A stretch of 64,000 nucleotides of DNA from Phytopseudomonas dryadis (GCF_004327355.1 NZ_QJUM01000006.1:1-64000), one strand, 5' to 3'; shown: positions 48,129-57,670, counted from the stretch's first letter. Numbers and translations are program-made. The notes: generated by a model not told the origin, from the letters alone.

Positions 48129-48394
48129 GTGGTTTGCCGGTAGTTGCGTCGATCGGTGTTTCGAAAAAGCCGCTGGCGCATGAAGGCGAGGCGCCGGTGT
48201 TCGCCATGGCTGGCGGCGGGTTCGTTCCCTGTCGGCTCGGGGCCTGGGCGATGCCGCGCCGATGGACGATTGCCCATGCGCCGACCATGACGTACAAGGG
48301 GCAAATGATGGACACGGCCATTCTGTCGTGGCGTTCGGCTGGGGTGGTAATGAAAGGAATTTATGCCCCATGAGGTTATTGCGGAGACCAGCAC

Positions 48395-49336
48395 ATGCCG
48401 TTGAGACGATTTCCTTCGATGGCCTCGCTGAGAGGATTCGAAGCCTGCGCGAGGCATTTGAACTTCTCGCAGGCGGCTGCCGAGCTGCACATCACCCAAA
48501 GCGCAATCAGTCACCAGATAAAACAACTGGAAGACCTGTTGGGCGTCGAGCTGTTCGAAAGGCATGCGGGGGCCATGAAGCTCAGCCGCAACGGCGCCGA
48601 ACTGCTGCCCGTTGTGCGAGGGTTCTTCAAGGAGATGAGCCGCGTTGTCGATGGCTTTGAAAGAGGCCGGCGAAGAGCCCCTGTGCTGGAAGTCTTCGTG
48701 CATGACTCGTTCGCCACTACCTGGCTGATCCCCCGACTGCCGAGGTTTCAGGCGTTATGGCCCGGTATCGGTATCAGGCTCAACACCGAGGAATTCGCCC
48801 GGTTCGACAATGCCAGCGCGCAGGTCGCCATAAGGCTCGAGACCCGTGCTGCTCGCTGGCCGGGCCTGTACTCGGACTTCATCTTCGCCGAGCGCATCTT
48901 TCCGGTTTGCAGCGCCGCGCTGATCGAGGCGCTGGGCCTTCCCGCCGCAGCGGACGATATCCTCAGGTACCCGCTCATCCTGCGCTCGCGCAGCAAATTG
49001 AACGGGCAACGGGTGTCCTCACCGTCCTGGGAATTCTGGCTCGATCACCACGGCGTTGCGTGCGAGTCGCTGAATTGTGCGTTGAGCGTGCCACACACCA
49101 GCATGGCGGTACTGGCGGCGCTCCGAGGTCTGGGCGTGGCGATGGCGCGCACCTCCCATATCAGCGATGAGCTGAAGACCGGCGAATTGCAGAAGCTGTT
49201 CCCCGATGAGCTGGACACCGACAGCGGCTACTACTTCTTGTGCGCGCAGGGGAAGGAGAAGACCCCTGAAATCCGGGCCTTCATGCGCTGGCTGAAAGCG
49301 GAGGCGACGGGCTCGGGTAGCACCCCGATCGAGTAG
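48395..49336 (+). CDS. LysR-family regulator, GcvA-like
   Basis: This is a 313-residue regulator. The N-terminal winged helix-turn-helix (MASLRGFEACARHLNFSQAAAELHITQSAISHQIKQLEDLLGVELFER) is of the GcvA/AmpR subtype. A C-terminal periplasmic-binding-like co-inducer domain follows. GGAG precedes the ATG. It is divergent from the MFS gene, which is its probable target. The 266-bp shared region shows no unmistakable T-N11-A box. Confidence 0.92.
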   Translation: MPLRRFPSMASLRGFEACARHLNFSQAAAELHITQSAISHQIKQLEDLLGVELFERHAGAMKLSRNGAELLPVVRGFFKEMSRVVDGFERGRRRAPVLEVFVHDSFATTWLIPRLPRFQALWPGIGIRLNTEEFARFDNASAQVAIRLETRAARWPGLYSDFIFAERIFPVCSAALIEALGLPAAADDILRYPLILRSRSKLNGQRVSSPSWEFWLDHHGVACESLNCALSVPHTSMAVLAALRGLGVAMARTSHISDELKTGELQKLFPDELDTDSGYYFLCAQGKEKTPEIRAFMRWLKAEATGSGSTPIE

Positions 49337-49571
49337 TCGCCATGCGTTGCTGGTGTGCCGCAACCAGCCGGTGCAACCCGGCGACCTGCGCCAGGCATGG
49401 CCATTCGCAGCGAACCTCTTGAGATCCGGATGGCCGTTACCGTCGAGCGATTGACAGTCTCCAGGGGGAGCACTCGACGGGCCGCCTCTCGGCCTGCGCC
49501 TGCCGCCCGCAATATTGCTGTAACAAAGAATTCATAAAATCGTAGCTCCTTCGTTCTTTCCGAGTTCCGCC

Positions 49572-51194
49572 ATGAGCCTCCATCGTTCCTTGCGTGCCCA
49601 ATTGCTGGTGCTTATCGGTGCTGGCCTTGGGCTGATGTTGTTGATCGCGCTGGCCGGTTTCACCTTGTTGTCGCGCCAACTGGATGGCTATCAGGGCCTG
49701 CTGGACGGGCCGCTGGAGGAGGCGCGGCAGGTGGACGCCACCAACCTGGCCTTCAAGATCCAGGTGCAGGAATGGAAGAACGTGCTGTTGCGCGGCCAGG
49801 ATGCCGATCAGCGCGAGCGTTACTGGCAGCAGTTCCAGAAGGAGGAGGCGCTGGTGCAGACGCTGATCGGCCAGTTGACGGAGACGACGGGCAACGCCGA
49901 ACTGCGTCAGCGCCTCGGCCAGTTGCGCCAGGCGCATCTGGACATGGGCCAGGCCTATCGCCGCGGTTATGCGGCATTCGAGGCCGCCGGCTTTTCGGCG
50001 CAGAGCGGCGATGCCGCGGTGAAGGGCATCGACCGTGCCACCAGCGATCAACTGTCGGATCTGGTCGGCTCGCTGCATGAGCGTAGCCGGGCCAGCGCCG
50101 CGCACTTGAAGGACACGGCACGCCGCAGCGTGCTGTTCGGCAGCCTGGCGATGCTGGCCCTCGGCATGCTGCTGGCGTTGTTGAGTGCCTGGCTGGTCAA
50201 CCGACGCATCAGCACGCCGTTGCTGCAGGTTACCGCGCAACTCGACCTGCTGAGCCGGGGCCAGTTCGGCGAGCGGCTGACCGAGGGCCGTGAGGACGAA
50301 GTCGGCCGTCTGGCCCTGGCCGCCAATCGGCTGCGCGATTTCCTGCAGGCCCTGTCGCAGCAGCTGCGCCGCGGTACCGGCGAGCTGGACGCCGCGACCA
50401 CCGGCCTGAGCGGCGTGGCCGAGCATATCGGCCACGGTATTCGCGAACAGTTTTCCCGTACCGATCAGGTGGCCACGGCCATGCATGAGATGAGCGCCAC
50501 GGCGGAGGAGGTGGCGCGCCACTCGGCCACGGCGGCGCGGGCGGCCGACGACGCCGATCATGCGGCCCAGGAGGGCGAGGCGACCATGGCGCAGACCATC
50601 GCCATCATCGAGCGCATGCATGCCGAGATCAACCGCACCTCGGCGGTCATCGACCGCCTGGAAAGCGACAGCGAGCGCATCGGCAGCGTGCTGGAGGTCA
50701 TCCGCGGCATCGCCGACCAGACCAACCTGCTGGCCCTCAACGCCGCCATCGAAGCGGCGCGAGCGGGTGAGGCCGGGCGCGGTTTCGCGGTGGTCGCCGA
50801 TGAGGTGCGCAACCTCTCGTCCCGTACCGCCAGTTCGATCAGTGAAATCCACCAGTTGATCGCCGCGGTGCAGAGTGCCTCGCGGGAGGCCGCGCAAGCC
50901 ATCGCCGCCGGCACCCAGCAAAGCGCTGCGGGTCTGGCACAGGTCGGCGTGGCCGGCGAACGGCTGCACCTGATCACCACCGCAGTGGAAGCCATCCGCG
51001 ACATGAACCGGCAGATCGCCACTGCGGCCGAGGAGCAGACGTCCGTGGCCGAAGACATTGCGCGCAACCTCTCCGAGCTCGTCGCCATCGCCCAGAGCAA
51101 CGAAACGGATCTGCAGCGAATCCAGGCGGCAAGCCAGGCCATGCAGGGGCTGTCCGGCGACCTGTCGGGCCTGGCGGCACGCCTGCGCGATTGA
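49572..51194 (+). CDS. Methyl-accepting chemotaxis protein
   Basis: This is a 540-residue inner-membrane chemoreceptor. TM1 is about residues 10-32 and TM2 about 187-208, and between them a roughly 150-residue helical periplasmic domain ([36 protein letters not shown]). A HAMP domain follows ([22 protein letters not shown]), then a long signalling coiled coil with the highly conserved tip [40 protein letters not shown]. There is no C-terminal NWETF-type CheR tether. The ligand is unknown. It is monocistronic. Confidence 0.95.
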   Translation: MSLHRSLRAQLLVLIGAGLGLMLLIALAGFTLLSRQLDGYQGLLDGPLEEARQVDATNLAFKIQVQEWKNVLLRGQDADQRERYWQQFQKEEALVQTLIGQLTETTGNAELRQRLGQLRQAHLDMGQAYRRGYAAFEAAGFSAQSGDAAVKGIDRATSDQLSDLVGSLHERSRASAAHLKDTARRSVLFGSLAMLALGMLLALLSAWLVNRRISTPLLQVTAQLDLLSRGQFGERLTEGREDEVGRLALAANRLRDFLQALSQQLRRGTGELDAATTGLSGVAEHIGHGIREQFSRTDQVATAMHEMSATAEEVARHSATAARAADDADHAAQEGEATMAQTIAIIERMHAEINRTSAVIDRLESDSERIGSVLEVIRGIADQTNLLALNAAIEAARAGEAGRGFAVVADEVRNLSSRTASSISEIHQLIAAVQSASREAAQAIAAGTQQSAAGLAQVGVAGERLHLITTAVEAIRDMNRQIATAAEEQTSVAEDIARNLSELVAIAQSNETDLQRIQAASQAMQGLSGDLSGLAARLRD

Positions 51195-51207
51195 GCCGAA
51201 AGAGCCC

Positions 51208-51834
51208 TCAGCCAGGCAGCAGGGCCGCGATCACGGCCAGGGCCAGGAGGATCAGCATGGCGCCAGAGACGCGCTCCAGCCATGGCAGGGCTCGGGAGAA
51301 GCGTTGCCGCACGCTCTGGTTGCCGATTGCCAGGGCGACCAGCAGATCCCACAGCAGCACCACGGCGAACATCCAGGCGCCGTAGACGAGCTTCCAGCCG
51401 GCACTGGCCTGGGGACCGCTGAGCATGGCCGCCAGGCTGGCATAGAACAGGGCGTTCTTCGGGTTGAGCAGGCCAGAGGCAAAGCCCATGGCGCCGGCGC
51501 GCAGCCAGGACGCGGCCTGGGGCTGGCGCTGGGCGGACGGGGTTTGCAGGGCGCTGCCGCCGGCATGGCGGATGAACAGCCAGCCCAGGTACAGCAGGTA
51601 CAGGCAGCCGGCGAGCTGCAGGCCGATGAACAGCGGGCTGTCCGGGCGCAATGCCGAGAAACCGGCGAAGGCCGTGACGATGAACACGCCATTGGCCAGG
51701 GCGATGCCCAGGCAGGCGCCGCTGGCGACTGTCCAGCCGGCGGCCAGGGAGGTGCGGGCAACCAGAAAGAAATCGGGGCCGGGGGACAGCAACGCCAGGA
51801 AATGGGCGGCGGCGATGAGCAGAAACTGTTGCAT
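51208..51834 (-). CDS. LysE-family amino acid exporter
   Basis: This is a 208-residue inner-membrane protein with six predicted helices. It starts MQQFLLIAAAHFLALLSPGPDFFLVARTSLAAG, the conserved PGP(D/N) motif of LysE/RhtB exporters. GWTVASGACLGIALANGVFI and ASGLLNPKNALFYASLAAML (with the family's NPK) follow. It is convergent with the chemoreceptor gene. The 307 bp upstream, to 52141, show no gene. The substrate, probably an amino acid or derivative, is not predictable. Confidence 0.92.
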   Translation of the reverse strand: MQQFLLIAAAHFLALLSPGPDFFLVARTSLAAGWTVASGACLGIALANGVFIVTAFAGFSALRPDSPLFIGLQLAGCLYLLYLGWLFIRHAGGSALQTPSAQRQPQAASWLRAGAMGFASGLLNPKNALFYASLAAMLSGPQASAGWKLVYGAWMFAVVLLWDLLVALAIGNQSVRQRFSRALPWLERVSGAMLILLALAVIAALLPG

Positions 51835-52141
51835 GGACGAAGCGCTTCTCGGGGAGGGAGGCGCGCAGTCTGTCGATCCGCCATGGGCCTGTATTGAAGG
51901 AAATTGCCAGTGCCATCGCGGGGACGATGATCGGCAGTGGCGTTCCCGGCGCGCGAAAGGCTGTACGGCACGGGTCGGTGATGAGGCTGCTGTCCGTCAG
52001 CGCCTGGGACGGCCAGGGAGCGAGGTCATGCCGTTGCGCAAGATCTGCGGCAGATCCGGCGCGCCGGTTTCAGCGGACGATCAGAGGGCAGGGAGCCGCT
52101 GTCGGCCGGGCGTCGGGTCGTTGCATGCGCGGCCTTGCAAT

Positions 52142-52169
52142 GTTCCCGCTGCCCTGGGGCAGCGGGAAC
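52142..52169 (-). terminator. Hairpin after the ydbH-ynbE-ydbL operon
   Basis: GTTCCCGCTGCCC and GGGCAGCGGGAAC form a perfect 13-bp stem with a 2-base loop, beginning 8 bp beyond the ydbL stop. No strong T-run follows on the minus strand, so it may act as an mRNA 3'-end stabiliser or a weak terminator. Confidence 0.6.
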
Positions 52170-52176
52170 GTCAGCG

Positions 52177-52521
52177 TCACTTGCGCCGCCACTGGCCCTG
52201 TTGCTGGATGTACTGGCCGGCGGGGGTCTTGTCGATGGCCTTCTGGCCGGCGATGGCCTCCACGTCGCTGAGCTGGATGCCGTTCTGCTGGGCCAGCTTC
52301 TGGTACTCGGCACGGCGCGCCTGGTTGATCAGGCGGGCGATCTCGTCGGCCTGGCCGCCGGCCTTGACCACGCCGAGGTAGCCGCTGGGCATTTCGCCGA
52401 GCTGGCCGCTGGCCTTGGCGTCGCCCAGGGCGGACATCGCCTCGTTGAGGGTGAGGGCGTAGGCCGGCAGGCTCAGGCTGAGCAGCAGCAACAGGCCGGC
52501 GAAGGGTTTGGTCAGGCTCAT
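52177..52521 (-). CDS. ydbL: YdbL-family (DUF1318) periplasmic protein
   Basis: This is a 114-residue exported protein. The signal peptide KPFAGLLLLLSLSLPAYA is followed by LTLNEAMSALGDAKASGQLGEMPSGYLGVV and ARRAEYQKLAQQNGIQLSDVEAIAGQKAI, the DUF1318/YdbL pattern. In E. coli the YdbH-YnbE-YdbL set takes part in phospholipid transport to the outer membrane, with YdbL modulating the YdbH-YnbE bridge. It is the third gene of the operon, 11 bp after ynbE. Confidence 0.9.
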   Translation of the reverse strand: MSLTKPFAGLLLLLSLSLPAYALTLNEAMSALGDAKASGQLGEMPSGYLGVVKAGGQADEIARLINQARRAEYQKLAQQNGIQLSDVEAIAGQKAIDKTPAGQYIQQQGQWRRK

Positions 52522-52532
52522 GATCGGTTTCC

Positions 52533-52724
52533 TCAGAACAGTCCGCTGGATTCACTGAACATGTTGTCCAGCGCCTTATCCACCTTGATATAGATTTCGT
52601 GCTCGATCTTCACATTCAGGTTGATGTTGATCGGCTCGTTGGGCATCGCCAGTTGTACCGTGGGGGTACAGGCTACGCTCAGTAGCCCCAGCAGCAGGGC
52701 GGTGATGCAACTACGCAAGCGCAT
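52533..52724 (-). CDS. ynbE: YnbE-family lipoprotein
   Basis: This is a 63-residue lipoprotein with lipobox LLSVAC, so the mature protein starts at that Cys. TPTVQLAMPNEPININLNVKIEHEIYIKVDKALDNMF is the conserved YnbE body, with a predicted strand that pairs with the YdbH C-terminus to finish an envelope-spanning bridge. ATG 52724 is chosen because GAGGAG lies 7 bases before it. It sits 14 bp after ydbH. Confidence 0.92.
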   Translation of the reverse strand: MRLRSCITALLLGLLSVACTPTVQLAMPNEPININLNVKIEHEIYIKVDKALDNMFSESSGLF

Positions 52725-52738
52725 GGCGCTTCTCCTCG

Positions 52739-55348
52739 TCAAGGCTCCTTGGGTGCGGTGTTGCGTTGCAACATTCGCTGTTGCACGCGCCGCGTGATGA
52801 TCTCGTTGACCCGGTCGGTCAACTGCAGACTGGCCAGCAGGTTGGGGATGTCCTCCTCCAGGTTGATGTTGAAGTGGATCGGCCGGCCATTCTCGATCGC
52901 CGGATTCTGGCCCTCGAGGCGCATGCCCAAGCGTAATTTACCGTGCTCATCATAGTCGACCGAGCTGTTCAGGGTGGTGAAGTTGAAATCTTCCAGGGAC
53001 TGGGTCACCAACTGCATGGCCGGATTGCTGCGGCCCAGCGCCTTGATCTTCTCCGAGCTGAACTGCAGCCGTCCACCGGGTTCGCGCGCGGCGATATGAC
53101 CCTGCTCGACCTCGATACCGGCCTTGCCCAGGCGCAACGGCAACTGGCCGTCCAGGGTGCCGCTGCCGGCCAGTCCCTCTGCCGGATAGAGGGTGAAAAG
53201 CTGCTGCAGTTCCAGGCCCTGCAACTGCACCGCGAAGCGCAGGTCGTCGCCGCCCAGTTGCCATTGCCCGGGCGTCAGGGTGACCCGGCCGCCCATCAGC
53301 GCCGCCTGCGCCTGGCCGAGCTGCACCTGGCCCTGGTCCGGCGCGGCCAGCGTGGCGCTGTAGCTGCCATGTGCCTGGATCGGGCCGATCGGCAGGCCTG
53401 GGTTGGCCTGTTCCAGGCGCAGTTCGGCGATATTCAGGGCGAAGCGCTGGCCGGCCAGCTTGACGTGCAGGCGGGTATCCAGGCCGGACAGCTCCGAGCG
53501 GTCGTAGATACCGCCCAGGCCCTTGCCGGTGACGTTCAGCTCCAGGTCTGGGGTCGCGCTCCCGGGCGCCAGGCCGAGCTGAGCCGTGGCGTTCAGGCGG
53601 CCATTGTTCAGCTCCAGCAACTCGGGCCATTGCGCCAGGGTGTTCGCCAGCGGGTTGCCGGAACGCAGGAACAGTTCGGCCAGGGTCGCCTTGAGCCGTA
53701 CCCTCTGTTGCGCATCGAGACTGGCGTCGAGGTCGAGTTGCAGGGCGCTGTCGTTGGACAGCTTGCCGCGCAGCATACTGCTTTGCGACGAGGCCTCGAC
53801 CTGGCCTTGCCAGCGCCAGCCCTGGGGCTTCAGGTTGGCCTGTTCCAGGCGCTTGCTGGTCAGGTTCAGCGGGCCCTTGAATTGCCAGTCTTGCAGGCCG
53901 CCATCCTGCAGCCGGGCGCGCAGGATGCCGCCGCCGATGCTGGCCTGCAGCTGTTGCAGGCGCAGCGCGTCGCCGCTCAGGGCGGCGGCGCTGATCTGCG
54001 CGCCTTGGGCGAGGTCGAGCTCCAGGCGCTGGGCATCGAGGTAGCCGCCGAGCCTGAGCGTGGTTTTCAGGCCGCTGGCCTGCCAGCCGCCTTGCGTCAG
54101 GTGCTTGCTGGTGCCGGTCAGGCGGGTATCGGCGAATTGCAAGGCCCAGGGCGCCGCATTGGCCACGGCCAGGGTGCCTTGCAGGTCCAGGGCGGTGGCG
54201 CCCTGGACCTCGAGGGCGATATCCAGCGGCAGGGCGCGCCCGGCCAACTCGCTGCGCAGTTGGGGCAGGGCGTTGCCGGGACGCACCCGCAGGTGCAGCG
54301 CTTCGCTGCGCAGGGCCGGCGGCAGCTGCGCCTGCCAGTCGGCGCCCAGTGGCCGCAGCTGCAGGTCCGCCTCGAGTCGCTGGGCGATCCACTGCGCGTC
54401 TTCGCTGTGGGCGGCCAGGGCCAGTTGCCCCTGTACCTGGCCAATGCCGGGAACCGGCCAGGGTTGCGGCAGGTTGGCCTCGGCGGCGAATGCCCCGCTG
54501 CCGGCCAGCAGACCGGCGAGGGAAAGATCGTCGCGGGGCAACTGCAATTGCCAGCTGGCGGTGAGGCTGGCCGCGCCCGGTGCGGCCGGCCACTGCGTGC
54601 CGGGGGGCAGGAGCCAGGCCGCCAGCCATTGCTGCAGGGCGCCGGCCTGGCTCAGTTGCGGCGCATTCAGCTCGCCGCTCCAGGCCAGGGTCTCGGGGCG
54701 TTGGCTCAGCTGGCTGTGCAGTTCGATCTGCGCTTGGCCATCGACGCCCAGGCCCAGTTGCAGGTTCAGCGCGTCGTCCTGCTGGTGCAGGCTGGCCGTC
54801 CAGTTCAGGCGCTGCTCGCCCTGCAGCAGATCGAGTTGCAGGGCGAGCCTGTCGTCTTCGCTGCGTTGCAGGCGCAGATCGCCACGGGCCGTGCAGCGAC
54901 CGGCGGCGCAAGGCAGCTCGACGCTCAGCTCGGTGATGTGCAACTGGCGGGGGACGATGGCCAGCGGGGCGGCTAACCGTTGCAGGTCGAGCGGGGCGCT
55001 TTGCGCTTGTTCGGCGTTATCGCTCGGGGCCTGCGCGTGCCAGTCGAGAGCCAGGCGCCGCACCTCGATCTGCTGCCAGAAGGGCAGGCTCAGGCCGAAC
55101 TGGCGCCAGCCCAGGAGCAGGCCTTCGGCCCGCACGTCGAGGCTGCCGGCGCTGCTGTGCTGGCGCAGGGCGAGGCGCTCGAGGTGCAACCCCGCTGTCG
55201 ACAGACCGAGGCCGCTCCAGTCGAGTTGCTGGATGCCATTGCGTTGCAGCAGATAGCGCCCACCCGTGTACAGGGCGCCGATCAGCAGCAACGACAGGAG
55301 CAGTGGAACGAGCAGTCGCAGCCAGGTGCGCCGGCTGAGCATAGGCAT
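52739..55348 (-). CDS. ydbH: YdbH-family AsmA-like envelope protein
   Basis: This is an 869-residue protein anchored by one N-terminal helix (LRLLVPLLLSLLLIGALYTGG) with a large periplasmic beta-rich part. It belongs to the AsmA-like superfamily of bridge-forming lipid transporters. The C-terminal LQFSSEKIKALGRSNPAMQLVTQSLEDFNFTTLNSSVDYDEHGKLRLGMRLEGQNP is the YdbH/dicarboxylate-transport-named conserved region. It works with YnbE, TamB and YhdP-type proteins to move phospholipids outward; this role is established in E. coli and inferred here. First gene of the operon. Confidence 0.92.
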   Translation of the reverse strand: MPMLSRRTWLRLLVPLLLSLLLIGALYTGGRYLLQRNGIQQLDWSGLGLSTAGLHLERLALRQHSSAGSLDVRAEGLLLGWRQFGLSLPFWQQIEVRRLALDWHAQAPSDNAEQAQSAPLDLQRLAAPLAIVPRQLHITELSVELPCAAGRCTARGDLRLQRSEDDRLALQLDLLQGEQRLNWTASLHQQDDALNLQLGLGVDGQAQIELHSQLSQRPETLAWSGELNAPQLSQAGALQQWLAAWLLPPGTQWPAAPGAASLTASWQLQLPRDDLSLAGLLAGSGAFAAEANLPQPWPVPGIGQVQGQLALAAHSEDAQWIAQRLEADLQLRPLGADWQAQLPPALRSEALHLRVRPGNALPQLRSELAGRALPLDIALEVQGATALDLQGTLAVANAAPWALQFADTRLTGTSKHLTQGGWQASGLKTTLRLGGYLDAQRLELDLAQGAQISAAALSGDALRLQQLQASIGGGILRARLQDGGLQDWQFKGPLNLTSKRLEQANLKPQGWRWQGQVEASSQSSMLRGKLSNDSALQLDLDASLDAQQRVRLKATLAELFLRSGNPLANTLAQWPELLELNNGRLNATAQLGLAPGSATPDLELNVTGKGLGGIYDRSELSGLDTRLHVKLAGQRFALNIAELRLEQANPGLPIGPIQAHGSYSATLAAPDQGQVQLGQAQAALMGGRVTLTPGQWQLGGDDLRFAVQLQGLELQQLFTLYPAEGLAGSGTLDGQLPLRLGKAGIEVEQGHIAAREPGGRLQFSSEKIKALGRSNPAMQLVTQSLEDFNFTTLNSSVDYDEHGKLRLGMRLEGQNPAIENGRPIHFNINLEEDIPNLLASLQLTDRVNEIITRRVQQRMLQRNTAPKEP

Positions 55349-55401
55349 CCATCCCTAGGAGGCAATCGAGGTGACGTTAACCGATGCGCCCGATACTGCC
55401 A

Positions 55402-55423
55402 ATCGATTGTCTGTATCGATTGT
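55402..55423 (+). promoter_or_regulatory. ATCGATTGT direct repeats, candidate operator of Xre/RES
   Basis: ATCGATTGT occurs at 55402-55410 and 55415-55423, 13 bp apart, the first within the palindrome CAATCGATTG. A further inverted pair TGCAT...ATGCA lies near 55438-55455. They lie 50-75 bp before the antitoxin start and overlap the probable promoter, fitting antitoxin autoregulation. Confidence 0.5.
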
Positions 55424-55474
55424 TCATATGCGGCTTTTTGCATTAGTATTGATGCAAATACACGGGAGAAAGCC

Positions 55475-55843
55475 ATGCGTGCGCTCGTCGAGACCACCGC
55501 CAGTCCCGAAGATGTCCTGGCCAAAGCCCTGCTCAATACCCGCGAGCAACTGGCGCTGACCCAGCAGGAGCTGGCCGATATCGTCGGCGTGCACCGCACC
55601 GCCATCGCCCGCTGGGCGGAGGGAGGCCTGCGCCCGCAGAGCAAGACGGGGGAACTGGCGTTGCTGCTGATCCGTGCCTACCGTGCCCTGTACGCGCTGT
55701 TCGGTGGCGATCTCGAGGACATGCGCCATTTCCTGCGTACCGACAACCACCACCTGGGCGGCGTGCCACTGACCCTGATGCGTCAGGTGCAGGGGCTGGT
55801 GCATGTGGTGGAGTACCTGGACGCGATCCGCGGCAAGGTTTAA
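55475..55843 (+). CDS. Xre/MbcA/ParS-type antitoxin
   Basis: This is a 122-residue antitoxin. The helix-turn-helix (NTREQLALTQQELADIVGVHRTAIARWAEGG) occupies the first half. The C-terminal DUF2384-type toxin-binding domain (LLLIRAYRALYALFGGDLEDMRHFLRTDNHHLGGVPLTLMRQVQGLVHVVEYLDAIRG) is the MbcA/ParS/Xre signature. GGGAG precedes the ATG. The RES-domain toxin gene follows 77 bp later on the same strand. Confidence 0.92.
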   Translation: MRALVETTASPEDVLAKALLNTREQLALTQQELADIVGVHRTAIARWAEGGLRPQSKTGELALLLIRAYRALYALFGGDLEDMRHFLRTDNHHLGGVPLTLMRQVQGLVHVVEYLDAIRGKV

Positions 55844-55920
55844 CGATCTCAGCGCTACTGGCCACCATCGCATCGGCGGCGGCCAGGCCGTACCAGGCGA
55901 ACACAAGGGGGAGTCGTCCG

Positions 55921-56673
55921 ATGACGATCTGGCAGCAGTGTGACGGTGAACAGCACGTCCAGCCCTTGCGTGGGCGTCTGCTGCGTATGGTGGAGAGCCA
56001 GCAGCAGGTGGCGACCCTGCAACTGGTGGACAACCTTGGCGAGCAGGCCGTGCTCGAAGAGTTGCTGGAAACCAGCAAGCCGCCGTTGCCGCGCGGTACC
56101 GATGGTCTGCATTACCTGCTCAAGACGCCTTTCCGCTATCCGCCTTTGCGCTGGGGCTCGCGCTTCGGCACGGTGCATGAGCCCAGCCTGTTCTATGCCG
56201 CCCAGCGTCTGGACACCGCGATGGCCGAGTCGGCCTACTACCGCTTCGTGTTATGGAGTGGCATGGCAACGGCGCCGCCCAGCGGCCGCATCCTGTCCGA
56301 GCATTGTTCCTTCGAAGCGCGTTACCAGGTGGAGCGGGGCGTGCGCCTGCAGCGTCCCCCCTTCGATACGTATCGCGATCGGCTCGCCGATCCCCGGCAT
56401 TACGCCGCCACCCAGGCCCTCGGCGCAGCCATGCGGGCGGCCGGCGTGCAGGCTTTCGAGTACCGTTCCGCGCGCTGCCCCAGGGGCGGCGTCAACGTGG
56501 CGCTGTTGTACCCGACGGCGCTGGCGGAAAAGCGCCCGCGCAACCTGCTCGCCTGGTTGTGCGAAACCACCGCCGACTATGTCGCCTTCAAGAATGCCCA
56601 GACTGCGGATGCGCCCAGTCTGTTTCCCCGCGAGCGCTTTTTGCTGGATGGTCAGTTGCCGATGCCAGCCTGA
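55921..56673 (+). CDS. RES-domain toxin (NAD+ phosphorylase family)
   Basis: This is a 250-residue member of the RES family, whose toxins deplete NAD+ by phosphorolysis. Conserved positions visible are the first Arg in PPLRWGSRFG, the Tyr/Glu block AESAYYRFVLW, and the C-terminal AFEYRSARCPRGGVNVALLYP with the R-x-S-type motif that names the family. The length is in the usual 150-250 range, and the N-terminal 70 residues are an extension. It lies directly downstream of its Xre-type antitoxin. The frame appears intact. Confidence 0.9.
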   Translation: MTIWQQCDGEQHVQPLRGRLLRMVESQQQVATLQLVDNLGEQAVLEELLETSKPPLPRGTDGLHYLLKTPFRYPPLRWGSRFGTVHEPSLFYAAQRLDTAMAESAYYRFVLWSGMATAPPSGRILSEHCSFEARYQVERGVRLQRPPFDTYRDRLADPRHYAATQALGAAMRAAGVQAFEYRSARCPRGGVNVALLYPTALAEKRPRNLLAWLCETTADYVAFKNAQTADAPSLFPRERFLLDGQLPMPA

Positions 56674-57205
56674 CGGTCGCATTGATGACCCAGGCTTGCA
56701 GAGCACCCGGATTGGCAAGCCATTCGTCGGACAGTTGGCAGAAAAATGCGCAAGGCGGTGGGTTTATCGATGCACCTGAGGTGTGCATCGGCACCGGGAT
56801 TTCTCGCCGTCAGGCTCCAGGGCGCATGGTTGCGAGGCCCGCGCCCTGCGCCCCGAAAAAGGGCGTTCGCGCGGCCCTGCGGAAAAACTTGTGCACAATC
56901 ACGAAGCGCCTTGTCAAGGCGCATATTGTGGCTTGCATAAATCCATGATTTCTCGTAGGAGTTTTTTAACTCACTGAAAAATATGGATTTTTTAAACTGG
57001 TGAAAAAATCGTCAGTTTGACTTCAGGCCCCGTTCCATAGGCGCTCGGGGCGCTTGCTCCCATGTTGCGCACAGAGTTATCCACAGCTTCTGTGGATTGT
57101 CTGAGCAGGCCTTTCTGCAACGCGGCCTTGGCCGATTCGCAGGGCTTTACCTTGAATGAAAAAAGAGTAGAGTGGCGCGCCTGTCCCGTTACCCCGCTGT
57201 TTCCT
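56674..57205. other. AT-rich intergenic region with DnaA-box palindrome
   Basis: No gene is seen in this 532-bp gap. Bases 56935-57015 are strikingly A/T-rich for this genome (runs such as GGATTTTTTAAACTGG and GTGAAAAAATCG). A hairpin GCGCCTTGTCAAGGCGC lies near 56907. At 57077-57085 there is a perfect DnaA consensus box TTATCCACA, embedded in the palindrome ATCCACAG-CTT-CTGTGGAT (57079-57097). Confidence 0.6.
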
Positions 57206-57613
57206 ATGCCCCGCGCACTGCATCGTTCCGCCAGCGAATCGTCCTCTGCCCGTAGCCGATTACCCGTCCGTGTTGCCTCCTGGCTGCTGGACAGGCCACG
57301 TCTGGGGCGTGCCCCCAGCATCAAGCGCTTTGCCGGGCGCCTGCTCAAGCAGCCGGCCCGTGAGGGCGTGGTCCAGGCGCAGAGCCGCCTGGGGCAGATG
57401 CTCTGCCGCGACTGCGGCAATACCCGTGATCGACGTATCGGTGTGGAACTGCTGCGCCAGGCCGCCCGTGCCGGCGACTGCGTCGCCCAGCTGGAGCTGG
57501 GCCGCCTGTACTGCCAGCCGCGCACGCACGAGCCGCAGCAGGCCCGGCACTGGTTGGAGCTCGCGGCCCTGCACGGTTCCGAGGAAGCCAGAAGGCTGCT
57601 GGACGAGCTCTGA
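57206..57613 (+). CDS. SEL1-like repeat protein
   Basis: This is a 135-residue soluble protein. The first 60 residues are basic and Ser/Arg-rich (PRALHRSASESSSARSRLPVRVASWLL). The rest forms about two SEL1/TPR-like helical repeats (GVVQAQSRLGQMLCRDCGN, RIGVELLRQAARAGDCVAQLELGRLYCQPRTHEPQQARHWLELAALHGSEEARRLL). These suggest a protein-interaction role. ATG 57206 is used because similarity I recall from Pseudomonas proteins begins there; no strong ribosome site is seen. The frame is open back to 57062. Confidence 0.7.
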   Translation: MPRALHRSASESSSARSRLPVRVASWLLDRPRLGRAPSIKRFAGRLLKQPAREGVVQAQSRLGQMLCRDCGNTRDRRIGVELLRQAARAGDCVAQLELGRLYCQPRTHEPQQARHWLELAALHGSEEARRLLDEL

Positions 57614-57670
57614 TCCGCGCCCGTGCCTGGGTATACTCTTAAGGTCATGCCTTTCAACATGTTGTCGGCT

